NCBI GenBank assembly: GCA_033675545.1
Contig: JAWDGP010001431.1
Coordinates: forward strand, 15,001-79,000
DNA from: Elysia crispata
Lineage: Eukaryota > Mollusca > Gastropoda > Plakobranchidae
DNA: 64,000 nt
Reading direction: 5' to 3'
A program made the position numbers and the translations under genes. This document shows positions 36,156 to 48,624 of the stretch, in pieces; within the stretch, counting starts at the first letter, position 1; every line of letters begins with the position of its first letter. A model generated the notes under the pieces. The model did not search any database and was not told the origin of the DNA. It was given only the letters and a program-made list of their open reading frames with translations.

Positions 36156-36475
36156 TGAACAGGGATCTAACCTGCACCTGGTTAAGTGCCTGGTCTTGTC
36201 TCAGCAAGGCGATGGGTGCCGCATCGAGGTGCAGGTTCGATCCCTGTTCACGTCTTTCGTCTTATTTGTCGGTCTAGACTCTAGGGCTAGATCTAGGTTT
36301 GTGGTTGATTTTTCTATACTATTTATTTCTTTATTTTCAGTCACTTGCATCTTTAGATCTTTAGATCTAGCTTCGTCTGTCTCAGTCTCTAACGTTGTTT
36401 GACTGCTTTCTTTATTTCTATATTCATTTATATCTTTCAGTCAAATGTGCATCTTTCTAAGATCCGTTAGAGGCT
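36156..36475 (+). mobile_element. tRNA-derived SINE with an inverted fragment at its 5' end
   Basis: A tRNA-like head (ggttaagtgcctggtcttg as a degraded A-box region, B box ggttcgatccc at 36234-36244) is followed by a T-rich body (36250-36475) also present, mostly inverted, at 14.6-15.0 kb. In front of it 36156-36178 is the reverse complement of 36228-36250 with one mismatch, so the head can fold on itself. No poly(A) tail or target duplication was identified. Confidence 0.75.
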
Positions 36476-36586
36476 AGTTTGTTTATGTCCTGTAAAAAAT
36501 ATGTACTTGATAGTTCTCAGCGATTCAACTTCTTAGTCTATTCAAACCAGCATGAAAGTCACTGTTCCTGAAGCATTCATTTTTGT

Positions 36587-36705
36587 AGATGCGGATAGCT
36601 TAGTGGTTAAGTGGTCTTGTCTCGGCTAGGCGACGGGTGCCGCATCGAGGCGCAGGTTCGATCTCTGTTCATTCCATCTGTTGTAATGTTTTCACGTCTT
36701 TCGTA
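36587..36705 (+). mobile_element. tRNA-derived SINE head, second copy
   Basis: gatgcggatagcttagtgg carries a good RNA polymerase III A box (tagcttagtgg, 36596-36606). The B box ggttcgatctc is at 36655-36665. After the head comes attccatctgttgtaatg and then cacgtctttcg, the start of the body seen in the other copies, where it stops. It is not a tRNA gene because no acceptor stem closes. Confidence 0.75.
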
Positions 36706-39700
36706 TATTATAGCTAGGATCGTATATAAATGCTTATAGCACTAAGATCTTATATCACTTCCTCGTTACAACGACGTACTACTTTAGCGCTAGGACAGTA
36801 TATCAGTTCTTGTATCGCTAAGAAATTATGTCAATGCCACGTTACAATAGCTTAATGCTCGTAGCGCTAAGATAGTATATCAATGCTTCGTTATAACAGT
36901 TTAATGCTCGTAGCGCTAAAATATTATATCGACGCCTCGTTTTAACAGCTTAATGCTCGTAGCGCTATGATATTATAGTAATTCCTCGTTACAACAGCTT
37001 TGTGCTTGTAGCGCTTAGATATATTATCAATGCCTCGTTACAACAGCTTAGGGATTGTAGCGCAAAAGTATTACATCAATGATTATAGCACTAAGATAGT
37101 TTATCAATTCTGGTAGCACTAAGATAGTATATCAATGGTTGTAGCGCAAGGAAATTATATCTATGCTTTGTTATAACAGCTTAATGCTTGTATCGCTAAG
37201 ATGTTATATGAAAGCCACGTAACAACAGCTTTATGCTCGCAGCGCTAAGATAGTATATCAATGCCTCGTAATAACAGGTTAATGTTCGTAGCGCTAAGAT
37301 AGTATATCAATGCCTCGTAATAACAGGTTAATGTTCGTAGCGCTAAGATAGTATATCAATGTATCGTTAAAACAGCTTAATGCTTGTAGTGCTAAAATAT
37401 TACATCAACGCCTCGTTACAACAGCTTAATGTTTAAAGCGCCATGATAGTATATCAGTGCTTATAGCGCTAAGATAGTAGGCGTTAAGACAGTATATCAA
37501 TGCCTGTAGCGCTAAGCAATTTTATCAATGCCTCATTACAACAGCTTTTATATTGCTGGTTGCGCTAAGATAACATCAATGCCTCGTTACAACAGCTTTT
37601 ATATTGCTGGTTGCGCTAAGATAACATCAATGCCTCGTTATAACAGCTTTTATATTGCTGGTTGCGCTAAGATAATATCAATGCCTCGTTACAACAGCTT
37701 TTATATTGCTGGTTGCGCTAAGATAATATCAATGCCTCGTTATAACAGCTTTTATATTGCTGGTTGCGCTAAGATAATATCAATGCCTCGTTATAATAGC
37801 TTAGGCCTCGAAGCGCTAAGAATTTATATCAATGCCTATGGTGCTGAGATAGTATATCAAGGCCTCGTTAAAGCAGCTCAGTGCTCGTAGCGCTAAGGTA
37901 TTACATCAATACCTCGTTATAACTGCTTAGGACTCCCAGAGCTTAGATTTCTTATCAATGCCTCGTTATAACAGCTTAAGGCTTGTAGCGCTGAGATAGT
38001 ATATCAATGCTTATAGCGCTAAGATTGAATATCTATGCTGAGGGTTTTTAGCGCTAAGATATTATAATTATTAAGCAATGCTATAATAGTGTTAAGATTT
38101 TATATCAATACCTTTTTATAACAGCTAAGGGCTCGTAACGAGAAGATATTATAAGATATTACAACAATGCCTTGTTACAACAGCTTTGTACTTGTTGCGC
38201 TAAGATATTACTTCAATCTCTGTAGCACTTAGATAGTATATCAGTGCTTGTAGCGCTAGGAAATTATATCAATGCTTCTTTATAACAGCTTAGGGCTTAT
38301 AGTGTAAGTTATTTTATCAATGTTTGTAGTGCTAAGATAGTATATCAATGCCTGATTACAACAGCTTACTGCTTTCAGCTCTAAGATAATACATCGACGC
38401 TTGTTGCGCAAAGATACTAAATTTATTCCTCGTTATAACAGCTTAATTGTCGTAGCGCTAAGATAGCATATCATTGCCTCGGGCTTCTAACGCTAAGATA
38501 GCATGTCAGTGCTAAAAGCAGTAAGATAGAATATCAATGCCTTCATATAAATGCTTATGGTTTGTAGCGGTAAGAAATTATATTAATGCCTCGTTATAAC
38601 TGCTTATGGCTTCTAGTGCTTTTATATATATATTATATATATCAATGCCTCGTTATGCCACCTTAGGATTGTAGCAATAAGGTAGTATATCAATGATTAT
38701 AGCGCTAAGATAGAATATCTATTGCTCGTTATAAAAGTGTAGGGTTTGTACCACTAAGAAATTATAACAATGGCTCCTTACAACATCTTTGTGCTTGTAG
38801 TGCTTAGTTATAACAATGCCTCTTTTTAACAGCAAAGTGCTTATAACGCTATGAATTTTTATCAATGCTTGTAGCGCTAACATAATATATCAATGCCTCG
38901 TTATAACAGCTTATTGCTTGTAGCGATAAGATAGAATACCAATGCTCGTTGCAACAGCTTCGTGCTTGTAAAGCTAAAATATTGTATCAATGCCTCATTA
39001 TAACTGCTTAGGACTCCCAGAGCTTAGATTTCTTATCAGTGCCTCGTTATAACAGCTTGAGGCTTGTATTGCTAAGATAGTATATCAAAGCTTATAGCGC
39101 TAAGATAGAATATCTATGCCTCCATTTAAAAGCTGAGGGTTTGTAGCGCTAAGAAGTTATATCAATGCCTCGTTACAGCAGCTTAGTGCTCGTAGCGCTA
39201 AGAATTTATATCAATACTTGTAGCGCTTAGATAATATATCAATGCCTCCTTATCACAGCTTCGTGCTTGTAGAGCTAAGATATTATTTAAATTCCTCAAT
39301 ATAACTGCTTAGGACTTCCAGTGCTTAGATTTTTTATCAATACCTCTTTATAACAGCTTAACGCTTGTAGCGCTAAGATAGTACACCAATGTTTATAGCG
39401 CTAAGATAGTACACCAATGTTTATAGCGCTAAGATAGTACACCAATGTTTATAGCGCTAAGATAGTACACCAATGTTTATAGCGCTAAGATAGAATATCT
39501 ATGCCTCGTTATAAAAGTTGAGGGTTTGCAGCGCTTAGAAATTATATCAATGCCTCGTTACCACAGCCTTGTGCTTATAGTGCTTAGATATGATAATGCC
39601 TCGTTACCACAGCCTTGTGCTTGTGGTGCTTAGATATGACAATACCTCGTTATAACAGCTTAATGCTTGTAGCGCTAAGAATTTTTATCAATGCTTGTAG

Positions 39701-39830
39701 CTCTAGGATAGACTATCAATGCCTCGTTACAACAGCTGAGTGCTTGTAGTGCTTATATTGCAATGCCTCGTTATAACAGCTTGTAACGCTAAGAATGATA
39801 ACTTAATGCATCGCAACAGTAGCTTAGTGC
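36706..39830. repeat. Satellite array, about 51-bp unit, 3.1 kb
   Basis: About 60 diverged copies with core words atcaatgcctcgttataaca, gcttaatgcttgtagcgct and aagatagtat. Unit length drifts because of indels, but a subarray at 37520-37790 has nearly identical 51-bp copies carrying ttatattgctggttgcg. Another at 39380-39490 repeats a shorter unit containing agtacaccaatgtttatagc. The open frame at 37528-37890 follows from 51 being divisible by three. Confidence 0.95.
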
Positions 39831-39849
39831 GTTAACTAGTGCAAAATAG

Positions 39850-42180
39850 ATTGTTCATACTTTAACAAACACCGCACATGCGAGTAAGTTATTTTTTCAT
39901 ATCACTTCTGATCGGGCCAAATGGTTTTTATTAATTAAGTGATCTGTGGATTAGTTGTAAGTGATTTCAATGTAATCTCTTCAATTGGTGTTTCTTTTTT
40001 TTATAAGTTATATTGTTATCTAACTGTTGGAAGTATGTATTAGACTCTGTTATGACTAACATTACTTTTTTTAGCCAGTAACCAGTCATTTGTACATATC
40101 TTTCGAACCGTAAGGACCAGTTTTCACGCAAGACATGGCTTTATTAATTTTGTCTAAAAATTATGAATAACACAAATCCACTGAAGTGACACTTATTTGG
40201 TTGGTTTATCTGAATTGCTGCCAACATAAACATAGCATGAGCATGAAAATCGGCCATGAGCCAAAAGTTATCAGATAACAGATATAATTGGCAACAGCTA
40301 GTAACCGATTTTTGGTCTATAACGTCTTTTTTTTAGTTCAGATAAGATATGAATTTTCAACCTTTGAAATCAACTCAATAAAAATGTCATTTTTTTTAAA
40401 ACCATATGAGCACCCTCGTAATAGGCCCACAGTCGGGAAGCATGTGCCAACTCCACGGAATCATGCGCCTTCACTGATTTTTGATCATTTTCTTGTAGAG
40501 TAAAGTATTTCTAATCTTTGCGCCATTTTTTATCCATTGAAGATTTGAAGAGTATCAAATCTTGCATGGCTTTCAGTTGAAATCTTTCATGTAATTAATG
40601 GGTAGAATGTAGTAGATAACGCCTAGAGTCAAGGACAATATTAAAGCAAAAATATTACGCGCATTCTTGTTTTCTTTTTTTTTTCTCTATGTCTTTCCCT
40701 TCTACCTTATTTCCACAGTCGTCTATCTTCGATTTTTTTCTATGAATTTTCCTGTTCCCCCCCCCCCCCCAAACTTTGTTGTTTTTCTCTATCTTATCAG
40801 TTTCACCCTGACAGCAGATTCTACAGTCGAATCCTTCTTGTTCCATTTGGTGCCTCATTGAAAACCCTTTATAATATCTTGAGTTTAATAATTGTCACAA
40901 CATCCTTACTGATTTTAGATCGGTCTATTGTGAAATCTAGATTAGATCTAGAATTGACATAATGCATAGGACTACTTTGTTTAAACCAGTACTTAAATTT
41001 TAGATCTCCAGTAATTACATTTAAGATCTAGATCTATATCTTGATTTAATACAAAATCCAGAACTTATGTTATGTAGTAATTAAATCAAATTAACACTCT
41101 TTTCAGAGGGAAAATTGAAGAGGATAGTGATGTAACGTGTCCGAGTTACTGAAACGCTCCGGATTTCATCCCAGAGAGAAATGTTTCGGATGAAGACAAA
41201 GACAAAGGGGGGAGCATAAAAATATAAGTAAGCCTTTGCTGGATTGAAAAACCAAGACCAGAATCTCACGCCTCATTTGGTAACAACAAAGTAAGCTCTT
41301 ACAATTGATTTCATTGCTCCAGGAAAGAAAAGGTGCTAAAACTTACAAACAATTTTCTCTCTTGTAAACTTAACTGAAATAAAGAAATATTTATTTTATT
41401 GCTCAACATATTAAATACAGTCATGCTTTAGTACGGAATAGTAACGGGGTATTAAATGTGTCTAGTAGAGTAAACACATATCTGATTTGGTGATATTAAA
41501 ATGCCATAGCCTAGAATGAAACCACTTGCTTGAAGATAGATCGGTATTACCCCAACTAATTTAAATTCCACTATATTTTATATTAATTTTGCATTTAGAA
41601 GACAATAATTAAATGCATACATTGCATTTGTTATCTTTTTTATAATTAAATTTTGTAGATGTATCTAATTTTTTTTCCCATAATCAGCGATAGAAGTGAT
41701 AGTATCGTGCAAACTTGTAATGAAGTACCTGCTTCCTCAATGAAGCACAGATGAAAATGTCCCACCTCACCTCTGTCGAATCAGCAGAGGTGAGAGTCCT
41801 GGCTCTGTGACTTCACCAGTCCTGGACGTAGTTGTTCCAGTGCCGGAAAGAAAACTGAAAGACCAATTCCTGTTCTATAGGGTACCGACATATGTACTGC
41901 TGATGCAGTCACAGAGGACAATGGCTCAAACAATGATAAAAGGTGATTTGTCAAGAAAATTGGATTTCTCATGGAACAATTATACTATTTTATTTAAAGA
42001 ATCTTTGATATTCAATACTAAGTACAATATACATGTACATTAATCATACTAGGGTATGCTGCATATGTGAGCCAATATTTTATGCGTAACCAAAGGTATC
42101 AACCATTTCAGGAAGATATACCTGAATGTTAAGTGTAATTTACTTAACCAAAGAGCAACTAATCTCTATTTCAATCTTAA
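39850..42180. other. Unassigned AT-rich DNA
   Basis: No gene recognised. A poly(C) run lies near 40757. Short open frames at 40288-40503 and 41807-42043 lack supporting features, though the latter precedes the transposase-like remnant and could belong to it. Several tagatctag words occur near 40920-41040. Confidence 0.4.
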
Positions 42181-42189
42181 GCTATATTC

Positions 42190-43720
42190 ATCAAAGTAAA
42201 ATTTTTTGGTCGCAATTTGATTGCAGGCCCACCTTGACAAGGAAAAAAAGGTACCGTTCAACTTCCAAGAAAAATTTATCAAAACTTTGTCGTCAGGCTG
42301 GCATGGAATACCAGAGCATGAAGACGGTAAAAATAGTTCCAAGCAAGACAGTGATAAATGGGAAAAAAACTAAACTGCTCTAATTGCAAGCTTAAATGTA
42401 CTGCGAATACTTGGGAAGGAGACAGATTAAAAAAAAATCAACTAAATATGTGTTGGTCCCTGGATGATAAGTCTGATACTCAGTTTTATAGTGAATATGC
42501 TGTCCGCTCTGAGAAACACAGATGGCGGGCAGTGAGCGATGAAAAACCAAGAATATACTCATTTGAATTTACTTTTTGGTGTGAGGGACACCTCTAGATA
42601 AGCGCGGGTGTGCAAACAGTTCTTTCGGACAACCATCAATACATAACAGAAATGAATTCCGTTTTTTCTGAGAACACAAGATGCATTGAGACAAGGGCAC
42701 CAATATCAACAAAAAGTAGAAACAACGTTAAAATAAAGTTGATGGTGAGCTAATTTAGGGGGTGAGGAATCACATAAATATGTTTCCCAGAAAATCAACT
42801 CATTACTGCAGCAGTAGCAGTAGAGAGTGTTTAGAGAAATCCCTGAGTCTATCAAAGATGTATGCTCTGTATTGTAATTATTATGCTGAAAATGACTTTA
42901 CTCATGTGAAATAATATATAAGTAGAAACAGATTTTAAATACCCAGTTTAACAGTGCATTCATGGCACCCTTGAAGGACAGGTGGTGCGATAAATGTGAA
43001 ACACTCAAACTGATCTGAAGGGTGATGAGAGGGTTGCTATAGAGGAACACTTGCTGAATAAAAACAAACAGCCATTGAAAGAGAAAAGGATCGAAATGCC
43101 AAAAAAAAAAAAGAAAAAAAAAACATTTCTATGTTTTAATATTGAATATATTTTCTGGGGTTCGATTGTCTTTTATAAAAGAAACTGGATTTCTTTTTAA
43201 TCATGGCAGGATCATTTTTCTTAGCAAAAAAAAAACAAAACATGCTTTTCCGTGTGGCGTGAAGTGACTGTGGGTGGCACAAGAAACTATATGACATGTA
43301 TTGTGTTGAGGATTTCGGTTTGATCATCCTGATCTTTCAGAGATCACTTTGCGTTCTGATTCATTTGTAAGCCAAAATAAAAATTCACTGCTGATGGCAA
43401 TTGCTCTCAAACATTTCATTAAAAAGTATCCTAATCTTAAGGTTACAGTGCAAAAACATTGCAAAATTGGACATAGTGTACAATCGTCCATTCTGATATT
43501 GGCAGATACCTAAGACATCAGGAAGTTGGCCTGTTTAAAAAAAAACTGAAAACGATCAAAAATTGCAAATTAAGTCAGGTAAAGAAAATTTTTGAGTACC
43601 AAACTTTTGCAAAACAGTAAAACAATTTCAGCAGGTTTGGCATCTGAAGATATATGTAAAGTGGCAGGCATAGAGAGTTTCAAACTGACTCATAATCAGC
43701 CTGACTGATAATAGTCAGTA
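42190..43720 (+). pseudogene. Decayed transposase-like coding sequence of unnamed family
   Basis: Translation in shifting frames gives ordered blocks. KKNLSKLCRQAGMEYQSMK comes first, then a Cys-rich patch (CSNCKLKC), QLNMCWSLDDKSDTQFYSEY, KPRIYSFEFTFWCEGH, MFPRKSTHYC, a CDKCETLKL-like zinc motif, and finally IALKHFIKKYPNLKVTVQKH with an HCKIGH-like motif. I recall this block order from metazoan proteins annotated as uncharacterised, in which a conserved basic-Cys N-terminus precedes an RNase H-like catalytic core. Whether the family is a true transposase or a domesticated one I cannot say. Many frameshifts and stops, and A-runs splitting blocks, show that it is not functional. Confidence 0.5.
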
Positions 43721-43764
43721 ACCGCAAAGGCATGCAGGTGTCCATCAGAAACCGAAATAAAAAT

Positions 43765-44590
43765 GGTTTTTAAGAAAAGAGAGAAGCCAGTAAAAAACAT
43801 TGAAAAAAAGACCCAACCATTTCATGAAACAAAAACAAAGATCTAACGTCCACGGTCTCCCACATGTCGCCATTTTAAAAGGGTTCACGCAGACTGTATT
43901 GCTGTAAAAGTACTTGACCACTGTATTATTTTTCTCCTTGTGAACTTTTGATTCTGTTGCAGGTTAAGTTTTAGTTAAAATCTCTAAAATCATATTTCAT
44001 TGAGGTCTTCAGTTGCATTATTCTGTTAACATAAAAAAAAAATACTAAAATGGACTCGATTTGTTTATGTCAATGATTAGGCTTATACTAACCAAATTTA
44101 TAGTGTCCGAACATGTGCTGTATATAAAATGTAGACCCTCGATATTATTATTTTTATCTTAATTTTTGAAAATACCTTAAAATACTCTTTTTGGGAATAA
44201 AAAATATTTTTTTTTCATTTCATAACTTCCTGAAAAATGTTGAATGTGTTTTCTGTATTACAGAAATTGTGTGAGAGTAGAATGCATTTCAAAGTTGACA
44301 CATTATGCGGTTGCACGTTTTGTACAAATTATGAAATATTCAAAAATTACATAACTTCTGTAAACTATACCATCTATATTCACATAGCCAAAGTGGGTTG
44401 AAAAGTATTCTGTATTAGAAAAAAATAATACTTTTAATAAAGCTATGTGAGTTTCTACATTTAACTTTAAAGTACCTGCTAAGTACATAATTTCAAGAAA
44501 TGACTGTGAAAACAAAACACTTCTCTTTACTATAACTTTATACAGAATGGTGACGAGGAGGCAGAACAAAGGATGTACTGTAAAACAAGT
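43765..44590. other. AT-rich spacer before the 32-bp array
   Basis: No feature seen beyond short A and T runs. Confidence 0.4.
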
Positions 44591-44594
44591 TTGA

Positions 44595-47500
44595 GGAGAC
44601 AAAGCAGAAGATAGGGCGGTGGAGATAGGCAGATAGAACAGAGCAGAAGAGTAGAGCAGTAGAGATGGAACAAAGCAGAAGATAGGGCGGTGGAGATAGG
44701 CAGATAGAACAGAGCAGAAGAGTAGAGCAATGAAAATAGAATAAAGCAGAAGATTGGAGCAGGACGGTGGAGATGGAACAAAGCAGAAGAATAGAGCGGT
44801 AGAGATGGAACAAAGCAGAAACGTAGAGCGGTAGATATGGAACAAAGCAGAAACGTAGAGCGGTAGAGATGGAACAAAGCAGAAACGTAGAGCGGTAGAG
44901 ATGGAACAAAGCAGAAACGTAGAGCGGTAGATATGGAACAAAGCAGAAGAATAGAGCGGTAGATATGGAACAAAGCAGAAACGTAGAGCGGTAGATATGG
45001 AACAAAGCAGAAACGTAGAGCGGTAGAGATGGAACAAAGCAGAAACGTAGAGCGGTAGAGATGGAACAAAGCAGAAACGTAGAGCGGTAGAGATGGAACA
45101 AAGCAGAAGAAGCAGAGAGCGGTAGATAGAGCGAACAAAAAGCATGGAACAGAGCGGTAGAGATGGAACAAAGCAGAAACGTAGAGCGGTAGATATAACT
45201 ACAAAAGCAGGTAGATATGAGAGCGGTAGATATGGAACAAAGCAGAAACGTAGAGCGGTAGATATGGAACAAAGCAGAAACGTAGAGCGGTAGATATGGA
45301 ACAAAGCAGAAACGTAGAGCGGTAGAGATGGAACAAAGCAGAAACGTAGAGCGGTAGAGATGGAACAAAGCAGAAACGTAGAGCGGTAGAGATGGAACAA
45401 AGCAGAAGAATAGAGCGGTAGATATGGAACAAAGCAGAAACGTAGAGCGGTAGAGATGGAACAAAGCAGAAACGTAGAGCGGTAGATAAGGAACAAAGCA
45501 GAAGAATAGAGCGGTAGATATGGAACAAAGCAGAAACGTAGAGCGGTAGAGATGGAACAAAGCAGAAACGTAGAGCGGTAGATATGGAACAAAGCAGAAA
45601 CGTAGAGCGGTAGATATGGAACAAAGCAGAAACGTAGAGCGGTAGAGATGGAACAAAGCAGAAACGTAGAGCGGTAGATATGGAACAAAGCAGAAACGTA
45701 GAGCGGTAGATATGGAACAAAGCAGAAACGTAGAGCGGTAGAGATGGAACAAAGCAGAAACATAGAGCGGTAGATATGGAACAAAGCAGAAACGTAGAGC
45801 AGTAGATATGGAACAAAAGCAGAAACTTAGAGCGGTAGAGATAAGGAACAAAGCAGAAACGTAGAGCGGTAGAGATGGAACAAAGCAGAAACGTAGAGCG
45901 GTAGATATGGAACAAAGCAGAAACTTAGAGCGGTAGAGATGGAACAAAGCAGAAGACATAGAGCAGTAGAATTATGGAACAAAAGCAGAAGTTAGAGCAG
46001 TAGAGATGGAACAAAGCAGAAACGTAGAACGGTAGATATGGAACAAAGCAGAAGAATAGAGCGGTAGATATGGAACAAAGCAGAAACATAGAGCGGTAGA
46101 TATGGAACAAAGCAGAAACGTAGAGCGGTAGATATGGAACAAAGCAGAAACATAGAGCGGTAGATATGGAACAAAGCAGAAACATAGAGCGGTAGATATG
46201 GAACAAAGCAGAAACTTAGAGCGGTAGAGATGGAACAAAGCAGAAACGTAGAGCGGTAGAGATGGAACAAAGCAGAAACTTAGAGCATTAATGGAAGGCG
46301 AAGTAAGAAGATGGAACAAAGCAGAAACTTAGAGCGGTAGAGATGGAACAAAGCAGAAACATAGAGCGGTAGAGATGGAACAAAGCAGAAACTTAGAGCG
46401 GTAGAGATGGAACAAAGCAGAAACATAGAGCGGTAGATATGGAACAAAGCAGAAACGTAGAGCGGTAGATATGGAACAAAGCAGAAACATAGAGCGGTAG
46501 AGATGGAACAAAGCAGAAACTTAGAGCGGTAGAGATGGAACAAAGCAGAAACATAGAGCGGTAGATATGGAACAAAGCAGAAACTTAGAGCGGTAGAGAT
46601 GGAACAAAGCAGAAACTTAGAGCGGTAGAGATGGAACAAAGCAGAAACTTAGAGCGGTAGAGATGGAACAAAGCAGAAGAGTAGAGCGGTAGAGATGGAA
46701 CAAAGCAGAAGAGTAGAGCGGTAGATATGGAACAAAGCAGAAGAGTAGAGCGGTAGAGGTGGAACAAAGCAGAAGAGTAGAGCGGTAGATATGGAACAAA
46801 GCAGAAGAGTAGAGCGGTAGATATGGAACAAAGCAGAAGAGTAGAGCGGTAGATATGGAACAAAGCAGAAGAGTAGAGCAGTAGAGATGGAACAAAGCAG
46901 AAGAGTAGAGCGGTAGAGATGGAACAAAGCAGAAGAGTAGAGCGGTAGATATGGAACAAAGCAGAAGAGTGGAGCAGTAGAGATGGAACAAAGCAGAAGA
47001 GTGGAGCAGTAGAGATGGAACAAAGCAGAAGAGTAGAGCAGTAGAGATGGAACAAAGCAGAAGAGTAGAGCAGTAGAGATGGAACAAAGCAGAAGAGTGG
47101 AGCAGTAGAGATGGAACAAAGCAGAAGAGTGGAGCAGTAGAGATGGAACAAAGCAGAAGAGTGGAGCAGTAGAGATGGAACAAAGCAGAAGAGTGGAGCA
47201 GTAGAGATGGAACAAAGCAGAAGAGTGGAGCAGTAGAGATGGAACAAAGCAGAAGAGTGGAGCAGTAGAGATGGAACAAAGCAGAAGAGTGGAGCAGTAG
47301 AGATGGAACAAAGCAGAAGAGTGGAGCAGTAGAGATGGAACAAAGCAGAAGAGTGGAGCAGTAGAGATGGAACAAAGCAGAAGAGTGGAGCAGTAGAGAT
47401 GGAACAAAGCAGAAGAATAGAGCGGTAGAGATGGAACAAAGCAGAAGAATAGAGCGGTAGAGATGGAACAAACCAGAAAAATAGAGCAGTAGAGATGGAA

Positions 47501-48619
47501 CAAACCAGAAAAATAGAGCAGTAGATATGGAACAAAGCAGAAGAGTCGAGCAGTAGATATGGAACAAAGCAGAAGAGTCGAGCAGTAGAGATGGAACAAA
47601 GCAGAAACGTAGAGTGATGGAGATGGAACAAAGAAGAAACATAGAGCGGTAGAGATGGAACAAAGCAGAAACGTAGTGCGGTAGAGATGGAACAAAGCAG
47701 AAACATAGAGCGGTAGATATGGAACAAAGCAGAAACGTAGAGTGATGGAGATGGAACAAAGCAGAAACGTAGTGCGGTAGAGATGGAACAAAGCAGAAAC
47801 ATAGAGCGGTAGAAATGGAACAAAGCAGAAACGTAGAGTGATGGAGATGGAACAAAGCAGAAACTTAGAGCGGTAGAGATGGAACAAAGCAGAAACATAG
47901 AGCGTTGGATACGAAACAAAGCAGAAACTTAGAGCGGTAGAGATGGAACAAAGCAGAAACTTAGAGCGGTAGAGATGGAACAAAGCAGAAACTTAGAGCG
48001 GTAGAGATGGAACAAAGCAGAAACTTAGAGCGGTAGAGATGGAACAAAGCAGAAACTTAGAGCGGTAGAGATGGAACAAAGCAGAAACTTAGAGCGGTAG
48101 AGATGGAACAAAGCAGAAACTTAGAGCGGTAGAGATGGAACAAAGCAGAAACTTAGAGCGGTAGAGATGGAACAAAGCAGAAACTTAGAGCGGTAGAGAT
48201 GGAACAAAGCAGAAACTTAGAGCGGTAGAGATGGTACAAAGCAGAAACTTAGAGCGGTAGAGATGGAACAAAGCAGAAACTTAGAGCGGTAGAGATGGAA
48301 CAAAGCAGAAACTTAGAGCGGTAGAGATGGAACAAAGCAGAAACTTAGAGCGGTAGAGATGGAACAAAGCAGAAGAGTAGAGCGGTAGAGATGGAACAAA
48401 GCAGAAGAGTAGAGCAGTAGAGATGGAACGAAGCAGAAGAGTAGAGCAGTAGAGATGGAAGAAAGCAGAAACTTAGAGCGGTAGAGATGGAACAAAGCAG
48501 AATAGTAGAGCGGTAGAGATGGAACAAAGCAGAAGAGTAGAGCGGTGGAGATGGAACAAAGCAGAAGAGTAGAGCGGTGGAGATGGAACAAAGCAGAAGA
48601 GTAGAGCGGTGGAGATGGA
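44595..48619. repeat. Minisatellite of 32-bp unit, about 125 copies, 4.0 kb
   Basis: The unit combines gatggaacaaagcagaa with a variable centre (acgtag, acttag, acatag, gagtag, gaatag or gtggag) and agcggtaga or agcagtaga. The variants come in blocks. gtggagcagtag dominates 46970-47410, and 47910-48360 is a nearly uniform acttag block with one mismatch (ggtacaaag). The left edge has a rearranged 69-bp duplicate. The unit has no stop codon in any minus-strand frame, so huge overlapping open frames occur there (up to 493 codons). I treat them as non-coding. Confidence 0.97.
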
Positions 48620-48624
48620 AATAT

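Noticed and set aside
36590-36672. tRNA gene
   Set aside because: A and B boxes are present but the acceptor stem does not pair and the sequence continues into a SINE body.
37528-37890. 120-codon repeat protein
   Set aside because: Follows from a 51-bp satellite unit divisible by three; frame collapses outside the subarray.
44303-47983. Several minus-strand open frames of 213-493 codons
   Set aside because: They are the 32-bp minisatellite read in its three stop-free frames; no start context, splicing or non-repeat domain supports a gene.
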